Notes under the pieces: generated by a model
The model's input: only the letters and a program-made list of their open reading frames with translations
What the model was told of the DNA's origin: nothing
Database searches by the model: none
Assembly (NCBI RefSeq): GCF_003170075.1
Contig: NZ_PMZU01000052.1
Coordinates: 1 to 64,000 of the forward strand
Direction of reading: 5' to 3'
Length of the DNA: 64,000 nt
Source: Methanoregula sp.
GTDB lineage: Archaea; Halobacteriota; Methanomicrobia; Methanomicrobiales; Methanospirillaceae
Translations under genes and position numbers: made by a program
In this document: in pieces, positions 53,247 through 63,050 of the stretch
How positions within the stretch are numbered: position 1 is the stretch's first letter
Layout of the letters: every line of letters begins with the position of its first letter

Positions 53247-54437
53247 ATGCGGGTCTTTTTCATTGGTTTTGGTCAGGCAGGGGGCAAAATTGTCGACATG
53301 TTCATTGAACAGGACAAGAAGCTCGGGACCAACAGTTTCCGGGGTATTGCTGTTAATACCGCACGGACCGATCTGATGGGCCTCAAAAATATTGAGATGA
53401 AAGATCGCATCCTCATCGGGCAGACGCTGGTGAAAGGTCATGGCGTGGGTACCGACAACGTGACCGGAGCCCGGGTTACGGCTGATGAGATCGACAGCAT
53501 TATCAATGCGGTCGACACCCGCGGAACGCATGACGTTGATGCGTTCGTCATTGTCGCCGGCCTTGGAGGGGGTACCGGGTCCGGTGGTTCGCCGGTGCTT
53601 GCACGTCACCTGAAAAGGATCTACCGGGAGCCGGTGTATGCACTGGGCATTATTCCTGCTCCCGAAGAAGGGCGGCTCTATTCATACAATGCAGCCCGCA
53701 GTCTTACTACTCTGGTAAATGAAGCGGACAATACCTTCATTTTTGATAATAGTGCATGGAAGAATGAGGGAGAGAGCGTCAAGAGTGCATTCCAGCGCCT
53801 CAATAACGAAGTGGTGCGGAGGTTTGCAATTCTCTTCCGCGCAGGTGAAGTGAGTCGGATGGGTGTTGGTGAGATGGTGGTGGACTCAAGTGAGATCATC
53901 AACACTCTCCGCGGAGGTGGCATCACTTCTGTCGGTTATGCCATCAGTGATGTGATCAGTACACGCACCAAGCAGCAGAGGGGAATCTTCGGTGGTCTCA
54001 AGGAGAACATTAAGGATAAATTCGGCGGTAAAAAAGAGGCAAATGAGCAAGTGCTCATGGGGGAGGACAGGTCGGCAAAGATTGTCGGCCTTGTCCGCCG
54101 TGCCATGCTGGGCCGTCTTACGCTTCCCTGTGATTATTCCACTGCAGAACGTGCGCTGGTTCTTGTGGCAGGACCCCCGGACGAGATGGACCGGAAAGGT
54201 GTCGAAAAAGCCAAGAGCTGGGTGGAAGAAAATATTGCCGGTGTTGAGGTGAGAGGGGGAGATTACCCGGTAAACAGCGAGTATGTCGCGGCAGTTGTGA
54301 TGCTGGCAACCGTTGGCAATGCCCCCCGGATCAAGGAACTCCTTGATATAGCAAAGGAAACAAAAGAAGAGGTTATTAAATCCAAGGAGAAGAAATCCAC
54401 TATGTTTGAGGAAGGTATCGAACCGTTGTTTGAGTGA
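53247..54437 (+). CDS. cetZ: CetZ-family tubulin/FtsZ homologue
   Basis: CetZ proteins are archaeal tubulin-superfamily GTPases that polymerise under the membrane and control cell shape in haloarchaea. The 396-residue protein has FIGFGQAGGKIVD, the tubulin signature GGGTGSG (107-113), NTARTDLMGL and the C-terminal activation domain. It lacks the FtsZ-typical C-terminal conserved tail and ends KKSTMFEEGIEPLFE. GGAGGGTGT precedes the ATG by six bases. The next gene starts within or just after its stop codon, so the two are probably translated together. Confidence 0.92.
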   Translation: MRVFFIGFGQAGGKIVDMFIEQDKKLGTNSFRGIAVNTARTDLMGLKNIEMKDRILIGQTLVKGHGVGTDNVTGARVTADEIDSIINAVDTRGTHDVDAFVIVAGLGGGTGSGGSPVLARHLKRIYREPVYALGIIPAPEEGRLYSYNAARSLTTLVNEADNTFIFDNSAWKNEGESVKSAFQRLNNEVVRRFAILFRAGEVSRMGVGEMVVDSSEIINTLRGGGITSVGYAISDVISTRTKQQRGIFGGLKENIKDKFGGKKEANEQVLMGEDRSAKIVGLVRRAMLGRLTLPCDYSTAERALVLVAGPPDEMDRKGVEKAKSWVEENIAGVEVRGGDYPVNSEYVAAVVMLATVGNAPRIKELLDIAKETKEEVIKSKEKKSTMFEEGIEPLFE

Positions 54438-54442
54438 GGTTG

Positions 54443-55570
54443 ATGATGAAGGGATTGACACGATTGATTTGGATTACGGCCCTGTTTTTAATTATAGTAC
54501 CGGCAGCATCCTTGGCATATACGGTGAACTCCATGTCGGTAAGCCCGAATGGTACCCTGACGCCGGGAACTACTGTGGATATATCCTTCACGGTACAGGA
54601 GCCCAGCGGGTCAACAACAACAAACTCTCTCCAAATGTATACTCAATTGGATAAACCAGCATGGTCTTATGTCGTTAATGTGAACAGTGTCGCGAACGGC
54701 CTTACTGAAGCATCGGGAAAGACAATAACTATTAATGGTTTTTTACTGACCTATAAATCCAGTGACGACGTATCAGTAGCAGTAACACTGGAAGGGACTG
54801 CCCCCACGGTAACGCAGACCGCAAAGCAGACATTAATCCAGATTAATGAGGTGGATTCAAATGGTAATCTGGGTAGTACGCCGTATACACTGAGCACCTT
54901 GGTCGTCAATACCAATGATGTTACGACCGCTATTGCAAATGCAAATTCCCAGCTCAGCCAGTTCAGGACTGAGATCGATGAAAAAGCAGCACTGGATATC
55001 GATACCTCTGCGGCTGAAGCAAAATACAACGATGCCCAAACCCAGATTACCACGGCCCAGGGATTACCCTCCACGTCATACACTGATGCCTTAAATGATA
55101 TTAATACGGCAATATCCACGATCTCTGATGGCGAGACCCTCATTGATAAAGCCTGGGCAGAAAAAGAAATCTCTGATGCACAGGGGCCTGTCAATAATGT
55201 CGATGTACTGATCACTAATTTCCAAGCCAACTCAAGTACGTCAAGTGATGCCCGGTTGTCAACGATTATCACTGAACGGGAAATTGCAGTGAGTTATATC
55301 TCAGCAGCAAACGATGCGGTAACATCTGGTAATTTTGCACAGGCCCGTGCAAAAGCTGAGCAGGCATTTACAGAAGGAAATCAATCCTACAACGATGCAC
55401 TTACGTTCAAAGCAGCGGTAGAAGCCAATCCCTTTGCGGCGCTTGGTTCACTTGGTTCAATATTCAGTTCCAGTGTCCTCCTTATTATTGTAGGCGTGAT
55501 AGCAGTTGTGTTAATTATTGTCGGTGTCATCATTTACCGTAAACGCTCGCACTGGGACGAATTGGGATAG
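54443..55570 (+). CDS. Secreted helical protein with C-terminal membrane anchor
   Basis: The protein (about 375 residues) has a signal peptide (about 1-28) and a beta-rich domain (about 30-165, with VTVDISFTVQEPSG-like strands). A long alpha-helical part follows (about 165-335; periodic Ala, Gln, Asp with short repeats such as AEAKYNDAQTQITTA and ARAKAEQAFTEGN). One C-terminal membrane helix (about 345-368) is followed by KRSHWDELG. It should form a membrane-tethered, rod-like structure outside the cell. It overlaps or adjoins cetZ; a GTG at 54434 inside the cetZ stop region is an alternative start. Family unknown. Confidence 0.72.
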   Translation: MMKGLTRLIWITALFLIIVPAASLAYTVNSMSVSPNGTLTPGTTVDISFTVQEPSGSTTTNSLQMYTQLDKPAWSYVVNVNSVANGLTEASGKTITINGFLLTYKSSDDVSVAVTLEGTAPTVTQTAKQTLIQINEVDSNGNLGSTPYTLSTLVVNTNDVTTAIANANSQLSQFRTEIDEKAALDIDTSAAEAKYNDAQTQITTAQGLPSTSYTDALNDINTAISTISDGETLIDKAWAEKEISDAQGPVNNVDVLITNFQANSSTSSDARLSTIITEREIAVSYISAANDAVTSGNFAQARAKAEQAFTEGNQSYNDALTFKAAVEANPFAALGSLGSIFSSSVLLIIVGVIAVVLIIVGVIIYRKRSHWDELG

Positions 55571-56103
55571 GTACTTCTTATCTTGTTTCTTTTTTAAAGA
55601 AAGGCCAGGTACCTCCATACAGAATAGGAGTCCCGATTATCATGCTGGACTCCACTGCCCCACAAGAAGGTGCCCCTCAGATGGGTTCGCATCAGGATCC
55701 TTTTCACTATATTATGGGAGCGGTGAATTGTATACAGATCGCTCACTGCCCGCCACGAGAATGTTTTAAATAATCGGTTAGCATCAAAAACTGCACAGTG
55801 ATCGGGGGGGTTCTCTGATCCCTTTACAGGTTCCATTAAGGGGGGGAATTATTAATCTCTCTGCTGCAAAGGATCGGGCCACGGGAAGTCTCAGCATGAG
55901 GCTTGATGTGGGAGATCTCTATTTAGAAACCTGATAAATTCTCATTAAATATCTACCACATCGGACCCCCAAAATACTAATGTGACAATAAGCACTGTGT
56001 TTATGTATTTATATACTGAATGAAAGACTTCTTGCATGGATAATCCCCACATACATAGTCAAATTAACCATAAAGCACAGAATCGCTCAAAAAACGAGGT
56101 CTC
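55571..56103. other. Intergenic region of about 530 bases, no gene seen
   Basis: No family-like frame occurs on either strand. The only notable element is a strong TATA-like box at 56006-56017 on the plus strand, which points toward the 3' end of the convergent Agl23-like gene. I see no transposase fragment. Confidence 0.45.
56006..56017 (+). promoter_or_regulatory. Orphan TATA-like box
   Basis: TATTTATATACT is a near-ideal archaeal TATA box, but no gene begins downstream; a 41-codon frame at 56037 is probably chance. A transcript from here would run antisense into the end of the Agl23-like gene. Confidence 0.3.
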
Positions 56104-57750
56104 TTACTGTTGCGGTGTAAAAACATCGATATTTATACTTCCCATCTTCCCGTCACGGTGAATGTAATAATCAAAGAGCCGGTTATCATTATCATAGAAT
56201 GAGAACCAGTAACTGAGTTTGTAGGTCTTTTTATCATATCCCGACAGGGAGGGATAACTCTCTGTATCGTGAAGAATGATCACTCCGGGGTGGTTCTCAG
56301 TCAGGGTCTTTTCATCCTCTGTCTGGCCATAGAATGTGATCTTATTCCACCGATCGCCCCGGTAATACCAGGGTAACGGCCAGTAATCCGTCGATGCGAC
56401 GACCACATGATCGGAAGCATCGATCAGCGTCATAACCTCCCGCAGGTCTTCGGAATTCTGAACCTGGATAATGGGTTCATTGATATCCACCGGGACAAAA
56501 GCAACGTGCCATGTCATCAGGATCAGGAAGATGCATCCTATGAGGGCAAATACAATCTTCTGCCAGTTCAGTTTGTATGTGGCAACAAAGCACATGGGGA
56601 GCAGCTGGTGGATCAAAAGCCAAGGGACTTTCTCGCCAACATATGCATAAAACGCCATGGTCAGAATCATCCAGTAGATGCAAAGCTGGAAGAAAAAATC
56701 TGATTTTTCCGTGGTTGCTAAGGGTGTCCTGATTTGGGCAAGGCTTGTTGTGGCAAGGTCCGCTGTTGAGAGTTCAAAGCGGCGGGATTTCAGCCAGTTT
56801 TTTATACGCCTGCCGGTAAGGGCCAGGTTAGTGCCTTTGAATACAAACTGGAGAGTTCCCAGTATTGCAAGAAGGAATATCGGCAATTCATACAGGAGAT
56901 ACAAGGGAATATAGAAATAGAACGGGCCTCCAAGACGCTGCTCTTCATGCATGGCCAACCAGTGGTCAGCAGCCTGATACCATCCAGTGGTATTGATCTG
57001 GAAATTCTGACCGACCAGCGTCTCCGGATGCATCCCGAATGCGGAATAGAGGGCAACAAGAATCCCGATAATGATAAACAATCCGATAAGGAGATCATGT
57101 TTCCATTGGGGTGGCAGATGGATGCGTTTTTTCCAGATTGAATACCCAAAAAACGAGATGAAGATCAACAATATGATCGGCATCTCTTCTTTACAGCAAA
57201 GCGCTCCCCCAGTTGCTATTGCAGCGACAATGACGTATCGTAGTTGTCCCCGCTCAAAATAATAAAGCAGGGCAACAAGGAGGAGCAGGGTGAAAAAAAG
57301 CATGAAAATATCATGACGGAGGAACCGGGAGAAATAGACCATGTCCGGGGATATGGCAATGAACAGCGCGACAATGAGTGTCTGCGCCTTTGTGATATAC
57401 CCGAGCCGGTAAATAAAGTAGACCAGAGGTACAAGCAGCGTTCCGAATAATGCCGGAAGTAATCGTGCAACAAGATCTGATGCACCAAAAAGCGAGAACA
57501 TCCCGGCTGTGACATAATAGAGGAAAGGACCGTGGTAACTGGGGTCGTAGACCCAGGTTCCTTTTGTCAGGAGATTAAAGGAAAACCATGAATGGATGGC
57601 TTCATCATGGTGGAATAATTTGAGATCCAGATGCCAGAATCTCAGGATGATGGTAAGCAGTAAAATTAAAAGAAAAACCCGCTCAAAAGTAAAGATGTGT
57701 TTTATCTTATCGGAAAAAGAAGCGGCTTTTTCCACGTGCCGCACCTTCAA
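56104..57750 (-). CDS. TIGR03663/Agl23-like GT-C membrane protein
   Basis: The 548-residue protein has about eleven to thirteen membrane helices. Its first outer loop carries [21 protein letters not shown], the acidic (DE) motif of GT-C glycosyltransferases, followed by [12 protein letters not shown]. This matches the TIGR03663 family, named a flippase-activity-associated protein (Agl23), which acts in archaeal lipid-linked glycan work. The start is a TTG that overlaps the rps10 stop (TTGA), so this surface-glycan gene is in the tef1a-rps10 transcript. Confidence 0.87.
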   Translation of the reverse strand: MKVRHVEKAASFSDKIKHIFTFERVFLLILLLTIILRFWHLDLKLFHHDEAIHSWFSFNLLTKGTWVYDPSYHGPFLYYVTAGMFSLFGASDLVARLLPALFGTLLVPLVYFIYRLGYITKAQTLIVALFIAISPDMVYFSRFLRHDIFMLFFTLLLLVALLYYFERGQLRYVIVAAIATGGALCCKEEMPIILLIFISFFGYSIWKKRIHLPPQWKHDLLIGLFIIIGILVALYSAFGMHPETLVGQNFQINTTGWYQAADHWLAMHEEQRLGGPFYFYIPLYLLYELPIFLLAILGTLQFVFKGTNLALTGRRIKNWLKSRRFELSTADLATTSLAQIRTPLATTEKSDFFFQLCIYWMILTMAFYAYVGEKVPWLLIHQLLPMCFVATYKLNWQKIVFALIGCIFLILMTWHVAFVPVDINEPIIQVQNSEDLREVMTLIDASDHVVVASTDYWPLPWYYRGDRWNKITFYGQTEDEKTLTENHPGVIILHDTESYPSLSGYDKKTYKLSYWFSFYDNDNRLFDYYIHRDGKMGSINIDVFTPQQ

Positions 57751-58055
57751 CTCTCTAAAACAATCTCAATACCGATATCTTTTGGCACCTGAATCCGCAT
57801 CAACTGGCGGAGTGCACGCTCATCTGCGTCGATATCAATGAGTCTCTTATGTATACGCATCTGCCAGCGATCGAAGGTTGCGGTTCCTTCCCCATCGGGG
57901 CTTTTACGGATTGGTACAACGAGTCTTTTTGTCGGGAGTGGGATGGGCCCAGCCAGATTCACCCCTGTGCGTTCGGCAATCTCGCGGATCCTGTCACAGA
58001 CCGTCTCTACTTTATTGAAATCTGTTCCTGTCAGGCGAATTCTGGCTTTTTGCAT
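57747..58055 (-). CDS. rps10: Ribosomal protein S10
   Basis: S10 is a small-subunit protein of the head region. The 102-residue frame from ATG 58055 has the archaeal pattern [36 protein letters not shown] and [29 protein letters not shown] upstream is a good ribosome-binding site; the GTG at 58064 is an alternative start. It follows tef1a by about 18 bases, the standard archaeal order. Confidence 0.97.
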   Translation of the reverse strand: MQKARIRLTGTDFNKVETVCDRIREIAERTGVNLAGPIPLPTKRLVVPIRKSPDGEGTATFDRWQMRIHKRLIDIDADERALRQLMRIQVPKDIGIEIVLES

Positions 58056-58073
58056 TATGATCACACCAAAAAT

Positions 58074-59354
58074 TTATTTAATCATTTGTTTTGCTTGAAC
58101 GGCGATACACATACCGGCTGCGATGGTTGAACCCATATCACGGACGGCGAACCTGCCCAGCTGCGGGAGGTCCTTGACATTCTCGATGACCATGGGCTTT
58201 GTCGGCTTGATCTGGACAATGGCCGCATCACCGGTCTTTAAGAATGTGGGGTTCTCTTCCTTGGTCTCGCCAGTGCGCGGGTCGAGTTTCTTCCTGAGCT
58301 CGATAAACGTACAGGCTGTCTGGGCTGTGTGGCAGTGGAAGACCGGCGTGTAACCGACCGTGATTGCACTGGGGTGCTGGAGCACAACAACCTGTGCAGT
58401 GAATTCCTCTGCCACGGTTGGGGGCTGCTCGGCAGGGCCGCAGACATCGCCACGGCGAATGTCACCCTTTGCAATACCACGGACGTTAAACCCAACGTTG
58501 TCACCGGGTAACGCCTGGGGGATTTCCTCGTGGTGCATCTCGATGGACTTGATTTCTCCATCTTTGTTCGCCGGCATGAATGAAACCTTCATGCCTTTCT
58601 TCATGATACCGGTTTCGACACGGCCGACCGGCACCGTACCGATACCGCTGATGCTGTAGACATCCTGAATTGGCAGGCGGAGTGGTTTGTCGGTTGGTTT
58701 TGACGGCTCCTTGAAAGTATCCAGTGCCGCAATCAACGGGAGCCCTTTGTACCACGGGGTTTCTGGGCTGTTGACTTTAATGTTGACTCCCTGGAGCGAG
58801 CTGACCGGGATGAAAAGAGTCTCGTCAGGTTTGTAACCTACAATCTTGATGAGATCCGAGAGATCCTTTTTGACTTCGTTGAAGCGCTTCTCATCATATT
58901 TTACTGCGTCCATCTTATTGATGGCAATGATGATTTGCGAGATCCCAAGAGTACGGGCAAGGAATACGTGTTCCTTGGTCTGTTCCATGACACCATCGGG
59001 AGCTGCGACAACAAGGATCGCAGCGTCAGCCTGTGATGCGCCGGTGATCATGTTCTTGACGAAATCTCTGTGTCCGGGGCAGTCGACGACCGTGAAATAG
59101 TACTTCGGGGTGTCGAACCGCTTGTGGGCGATATCGATCGTGATACCTCTTTCACGCTCTTCCTTGAGGTTATCCATGACCCATGCGAATTCAAAAGTCG
59201 CCTTACCCTTCGATTCAGCCTCCTTTCGGTAGGCCTCAATAATGTGTGCAGGTACTGCACCTGTCTCGAACATCATCCGCCCGACGGTGGTTGACTTTCC
59301 GTGGTCGATGTGTCCGATAACAGCCAGATTCATGTGGGGCTTATTAGCTGCCAT
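58074..59354 (-). CDS. tef1a: Translation elongation factor 1-alpha
   Basis: EF-1alpha delivers aminoacyl-tRNA to the ribosome with GTP. The 426-residue protein has all G motifs: GHIDHGKS (14-21), the effector loop [21 protein letters not shown], and NKMD. Three-domain length is normal for archaea. A GGGAGGAAC site precedes the ATG. A TATA box at 59428-59436 is about 75 bases upstream. Confidence 0.98.
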   Translation of the reverse strand: MAANKPHMNLAVIGHIDHGKSTTVGRMMFETGAVPAHIIEAYRKEAESKGKATFEFAWVMDNLKEERERGITIDIAHKRFDTPKYYFTVVDCPGHRDFVKNMITGASQADAAILVVAAPDGVMEQTKEHVFLARTLGISQIIIAINKMDAVKYDEKRFNEVKKDLSDLIKIVGYKPDETLFIPVSSLQGVNIKVNSPETPWYKGLPLIAALDTFKEPSKPTDKPLRLPIQDVYSISGIGTVPVGRVETGIMKKGMKVSFMPANKDGEIKSIEMHHEEIPQALPGDNVGFNVRGIAKGDIRRGDVCGPAEQPPTVAEEFTAQVVVLQHPSAITVGYTPVFHCHTAQTACTFIELRKKLDPRTGETKEENPTFLKTGDAAIVQIKPTKPMVIENVKDLPQLGRFAVRDMGSTIAAGMCIAVQAKQMIK

Positions 59355-59427
59355 TCAATGTTCCTCCCATGTTGTAATTGTCCGCATACCGTCTGTCTAT
59401 GCGAGTATTACATATATGAGACGCATC

Positions 59428-59436
59428 TATTTAAAG
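59428..59436 (-). promoter_or_regulatory. TATA box of the tef1a-rps10 operon
   Basis: On the minus strand CTTTAAATA matches the archaeal TATA consensus well. It predicts a start near 59405-59410 and a leader of about 50 bases containing the GGGAGGAAC ribosome-binding site. Confidence 0.55.
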
Positions 59437-59470
59437 TATTTCGATTCCTTTTACCCTTTTTCAGGTGAAA

Positions 59471-59478
59471 ATTTATAT
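59471..59478 (+). promoter_or_regulatory. TATA-like box upstream of the 98-residue Cys protein gene
   Basis: ATTTATAT lies 40 bases before the ATG at 59518 and diverges from the tef1a promoter. A leader of about 15 bases is expected. Confidence 0.4.
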
Positions 59479-59517
59479 CGATATTCTCATATCTTTTGTT
59501 TGAATACTCTCTTAGGT

Positions 59518-59814
59518 ATGAAGACACTACCATTCCAACGGGACACCACCAAAAACCGGGTGACTGTTGAATGTGCCGGGCGCAATGTATCGGTGTACAG
59601 TTCATGTGCGTACTGCAGGCACTGTCAGGGTATCCGTGTAGGAACCCGTCTGGCTCCATCCCCCCAGGTAAAAGCGCTCAACGACATACGTCAGCGGGGC
59701 GCTGCCGATGAAACGCTCATGAATGCCGCAATGATGTTCAACACGCTGGTACAGGACGGATCTGCTGTCGAATGTGATGATGACAAAAACGAGGGTTTTT
59801 TAAAATTATATTAA
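59518..59814 (+). CDS. Small Cys-containing hypothetical protein, 98 residues
   Basis: I do not recognise this family. The ATG at 59518 gives a small soluble protein; upstream frame in the leader is not protein-like. It has an N-terminal beta-rich part (TLPFQRDTTKNRVTVECAGRNVSVY) and a CAYCRHC cluster around residues 35-41, which could bind zinc or iron-sulfur. A helical C-terminal half follows. It ends four bases before the end of the convergent Dsr-like gene, so the two may share regulation or overlap in their transcripts. Confidence 0.62.
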   Translation: MKTLPFQRDTTKNRVTVECAGRNVSVYSSCAYCRHCQGIRVGTRLAPSPQVKALNDIRQRGAADETLMNAAMMFNTLVQDGSAVECDDDKNEGFLKLY

Positions 59815-59818
59815 AACA

Positions 59819-60694
59819 CTACGTCTGAACGGTTGGTGTGGAAAGCTCTTTTTTTATATAGTCTCTGAATGTTTCGAATTGCAGATCGTTCAGCTGATCC
59901 GACAACATCCTTCCGCTCCATGCCCGGCGGTAAACCCAATCAACGATCTTCTCTACTGCCCTGACGACGGTCTCTTCATCCGGTACTGTGACGAGCTCCC
60001 TTCCGAGATGCGGGTGCCGCCCCCGCCTTCCACCGACAAGGATCAGGAAATGACGGTCTTCTGCTTTTAAAAGATCGAACGGGCAGGACTGGACGCACAC
60101 TCCGCACTGGACGCATTTGTCTTCATTGAGTTCGGATAATCCGTTCCGGATAATGATTGCGTTTTCCTTACAGTATTCAACACAGGTTCCACAGCCCGTG
60201 CACTGGCCTTTGATGCGAAGGGGGCGCACCCGGCCCATGATCCCGATCTCATTGAGCTGGGGACTTGTACATCCATTCGGGCAGCCTGATACTGCAATAC
60301 GCATTTTAACCGGCATGACTTTCCCAAACAACTTCTGATCGATTTTTTTTGCAAGGCTCGCCGTATCGATATTGGCAAATTTGCAGCGTTCGGTGCCCGG
60401 GCAGGCAATCACGTTGACAATCTCATCACGTTCAGATCCAATCGGCGTGCCATTCTTCATCAGCGCTTTTCCCAGTGCCCGTAGTCTTTTTGGATCGACA
60501 TGGGGAATTTCCACGGTCTGCCGTGCGGTACAATGGACAAAACCTTTTCCATACCGTTTTGCGATGGTGGCAATTCCGCGCATCTGCTCTACTGAAAATA
60601 TGCCGGCGGGCAGACGTATACGGACGGTACAGTACTGCGGGTCCCGCTCGGTGATGACGCCCCCTTTCATGTGAACGCTTAGATCCTTAAACAT
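59819..60694 (-). CDS. Dissimilatory sulfite reductase-like protein (siroheme/Fe-S)
   Basis: This 291-residue protein is of the small Dsr-like type (Dsr-LP) found in methanogens. The siroheme-[4Fe-4S] motif C-x5-C...C-x3-C is present as CPGTERC (Cys98, Cys104) and CPNGC (Cys138, Cys142). Two ferredoxin motifs are inserted (CTGCGTCVEYC at 165-175, CVQCGVCVQSC at 194-204). In some methanogens the F420-dependent sulfite reductase Fsr has this core, but Fsr's F420H2-oxidising half is absent here. The substrate may be sulfite, nitrite or another siroheme reaction. Confidence 0.87.
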   Translation of the reverse strand: MFKDLSVHMKGGVITERDPQYCTVRIRLPAGIFSVEQMRGIATIAKRYGKGFVHCTARQTVEIPHVDPKRLRALGKALMKNGTPIGSERDEIVNVIACPGTERCKFANIDTASLAKKIDQKLFGKVMPVKMRIAVSGCPNGCTSPQLNEIGIMGRVRPLRIKGQCTGCGTCVEYCKENAIIIRNGLSELNEDKCVQCGVCVQSCPFDLLKAEDRHFLILVGGRRGRHPHLGRELVTVPDEETVVRAVEKIVDWVYRRAWSGRMLSDQLNDLQFETFRDYIKKELSTPTVQT

Positions 60695-60759
60695 CGATCA
60701 AGAGTGCGAGCAGGACAAATATTAAGGATGGTGTTGTGGCACGAAAGAACATGAATGGT

Positions 60760-61470
60760 TCAGGCCAGTGCCAGCGCAACAATAACGAGAGCCCGGGTGA
60801 TTTCGTTTGCCGCCCCGACCACATCGCCGTTGATTCCACCGAACAGTTTTTCAGATACTTTGAGGAGGAGGATGGGGCACAGGATCATGACTATCGCTGC
60901 GGTTACCAGTTGGAACGGAGTGACCGGAAGGAAAATGAGGGGGAGGCATAGAAGAATCGACAGGAAAGGGAAATAGGGCCGGGCAAACTGGTGGAGGTAA
61001 CTATGCATCCCCTCTTTGAACGGTGTCCCATACGCTGTAAGGAATGCCATGGAAAATTTTGCACAGACCTCCCCTATGATGAGTGCGGAAATAATGGATG
61101 CTGCTGCATGGAGGCCGGCAAAGAGCAGAAGGGTGACAAGCAGTCCTGCGGCGATACCCCCCGCGCCGACGTACCTGTCAGTGAGTGCCCGGGTCCTTTT
61201 CTCGTGACCCCCATGCGCCATCAGTCCGTCGCCGAAATCAAGAAGGCCGTCAAAGTGATGGGCACCTGAAAGGATGATCACTCCTGCAACGGCGACAGCT
61301 GCTGCAAGCGTTCGATCGGTAATAAAAAATACCGGCACCGCAACCAGAAACGCAATTACATATCCTGCAACCGGGTAAAGCCATGAATAACGTGCAAAAT
61401 GATCAAACTCCTGTGGTTTTCCCAGAGGAAGTATGGTGGTGAACTGTAAGAGTGACAGAAACGGTCTCAT
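60760..61470 (-). CDS. cobS: Adenosylcobinamide-GDP ribazoletransferase (cobalamin synthase)
   Basis: CobS joins adenosylcobinamide-GDP with alpha-ribazole (or its phosphate) in the last steps of B12 synthesis. The protein (about 236 residues) has six to seven membrane helices and the family signature HHFDGLLDFGDGLMAHGGHEKRTRALTDR, an acidic metal-binding loop. ATG 61470 begins MRPFLSLLQF; a second ATG two codons upstream (61476) is possible. The start overlaps the end of cobZ by four bases. Confidence 0.93.
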   Translation of the reverse strand: MRPFLSLLQFTTILPLGKPQEFDHFARYSWLYPVAGYVIAFLVAVPVFFITDRTLAAAVAVAGVIILSGAHHFDGLLDFGDGLMAHGGHEKRTRALTDRYVGAGGIAAGLLVTLLLFAGLHAAASIISALIIGEVCAKFSMAFLTAYGTPFKEGMHSYLHQFARPYFPFLSILLCLPLIFLPVTPFQLVTAAIVMILCPILLLKVSEKLFGGINGDVVGAANEITRALVIVALALA

Positions 61471-61901
61471 ACACATTCACTGTAAAGGCGGGAGGTGCAA
61501 CCTGCGATCAGGCCTGCCACGGCATCGTCAAGGAAGGGTCCCAGGGTGGCAAGAATGCCGGGCTTTTTCTGGTCATACCGGGTGAACTCGAACCGGGCAT
61601 ACGTCCCGCCGATGCATTCAGCAATGGCCATCCCGATGATCTCGTCGCTCAATAAAAAGACCGGGTCTTCGGCAATCTCCGAATTTTTGCGCTTTTCATA
61701 GAGCTCCTCTTCGAGCAACACCGCACCAAGGAGCAGGGAGGAGACATTAGGGTCCTGGAGGTATTTCTGTATTTTTGCTTTTATATTCATGGAAGCCTGC
61801 TCTTCCGGTATTCCATGGGAGACGTAGAGCCCCATAGCCGCCTCGACTATGGCATCGAGTGTGATTCCCTTATTTTCCAGCCGTTCTTCGATCTCAAACA
61901 T
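61467..61901 (-). CDS. cobZ: Alpha-ribazole phosphatase (CobZ type)
   Basis: CobZ removes phosphate from alpha-ribazole phosphate (or the phosphate of adenosylcobalamin) in archaeal B12 synthesis. It is unrelated to bacterial CobC. The 144-residue protein has a helical N-terminal part and a C-terminal part related to phosphatidylglycerophosphatase A, with LSDEIIGMAIAE and GPFLDDAVAGLIAG as acidic metal-binding segments. It precedes and overlaps cobS, and cobT is divergent nearby. Confidence 0.88.
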   Translation of the reverse strand: MFEIEERLENKGITLDAIVEAAMGLYVSHGIPEEQASMNIKAKIQKYLQDPNVSSLLLGAVLLEEELYEKRKNSEIAEDPVFLLSDEIIGMAIAECIGGTYARFEFTRYDQKKPGILATLGPFLDDAVAGLIAGCTSRLYSECV

Positions 61902-61999
61902 TTTAGAAAGGTAATGGGGTTACCCTCCTATTATAGGGTTATGACACGATGTGCCGATATGTTCAAACACAATGGATAAAAATAATCATCTGAATACTT

Positions 62000-63010
62000 A
62001 TGCCATTTCTTTCTGGTACTCCCTGTGTCCCTTGTAAAAAACCCTTGTTTTGTGTAATCCTCGGAAATACCCTGATCTCAACTATCCCGGGCTTTTCCGG
62101 AGCTGGCCCGACGCCGGAAAAAACCCTTCTGACACCCAACCTTGATGCCGAACTGGTAACGACCGGCCGGATCACCAGTCTCCCCCTCAAACCAAACACT
62201 CCAACCGGGTGCCCTACCCCGGCCTCAATTACGCGTGCGATGATAGAATTGACCGGTGTTCCCCCGCTCTTTATCAATGCGGGATTGAAATATCCGTTGA
62301 CCGTTTCGTATCTTGATGCGCTGGGTGGGATCGGGGAGGATCCGAGAAGCAGTAATGCAGTACCTTTGGCAAAGAACCTTTTTCTCCATGGACAAGAGAT
62401 CGGCAAATTTCTTTCGTGGTCAAGTGATCTGCTCGTACTGGGTGAATGTATACCGGGCGGGACAACGACCGCGCTCTGTGTTCTCCGCGCTCTTGGATAT
62501 CCTGCCACGGTCAGCAGTAGTTTGGTCCAGAATCCGGTAAATCAGAAAGAAGCATTCTGCCGTCAGGTTCTGACAGGAATTGCTGCCAACAATATTACGG
62601 ATCCCATCGAGATAATCAAACGTGTCGGAGACCCGATGATCCCGGTTGCTGCAGGAATTGCCAACACCTATACCGGCACGCTGGTGCTTGCTGGGGGAAC
62701 CCAGATGCTTGCGGTCTGCGGTGTGATCAAGGCAATGAACGATTCCGTGCCAGCGATCGCAACGACCGTATATGTCCGCGATGACCGTACCGCAAACGTG
62801 CAGGAACTTGCGGAGATGATGGGGATATCCATATACTATGTCGACCCCGGGTTTGGCGAGCTCGGGCATGATGGTCTTGCCCGTTATTGTCATGGTGAGG
62901 TCAAGGAAGGTACAGGTGCCGGGGGAGCGATGTTTATGGCCTGCATGATGGGTTTTACACCGGATCAGATCCAGAAGAAGATCTTTGAGACGGTTCAGGC
63001 ATACAGCTGA
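62000..63010 (+). CDS. cobT: Nicotinate-nucleotide:dimethylbenzimidazole phosphoribosyltransferase, archaeal type
   Basis: CobT activates the lower-ligand base of B12 to alpha-ribazole phosphate. The 336-residue protein is the archaeal CobT clade (TIGR00303-like) with SGAGPTPEKTLLTPNLDAELV, ECIPGGTTTAL and VDPGFGELGHDGLARYCHGEVKEGTGAGGA. It is divergent from cobZ/cobS, with a spacer of about 100 bases, so a shared promoter region, perhaps corrinoid-controlled, is likely. The lower ligand in methanogens is often 5-hydroxybenzimidazole. Confidence 0.92.
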   Translation: MPFLSGTPCVPCKKPLFCVILGNTLISTIPGFSGAGPTPEKTLLTPNLDAELVTTGRITSLPLKPNTPTGCPTPASITRAMIELTGVPPLFINAGLKYPLTVSYLDALGGIGEDPRSSNAVPLAKNLFLHGQEIGKFLSWSSDLLVLGECIPGGTTTALCVLRALGYPATVSSSLVQNPVNQKEAFCRQVLTGIAANNITDPIEIIKRVGDPMIPVAAGIANTYTGTLVLAGGTQMLAVCGVIKAMNDSVPAIATTVYVRDDRTANVQELAEMMGISIYYVDPGFGELGHDGLARYCHGEVKEGTGAGGAMFMACMMGFTPDQIQKKIFETVQAYS

Positions 63011-63050
63011 ACAGGCTTAATACTTCTTTTATCCTAAATATATCAGGACA

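Noticed and set aside
55594-55836. 80-residue minus-strand frame in the 55.6-56.1 kb spacer as a transposase remnant
   Set aside because: No DDE, HUH or serine-recombinase motif and no terminal repeats. I could not support a mobile element.
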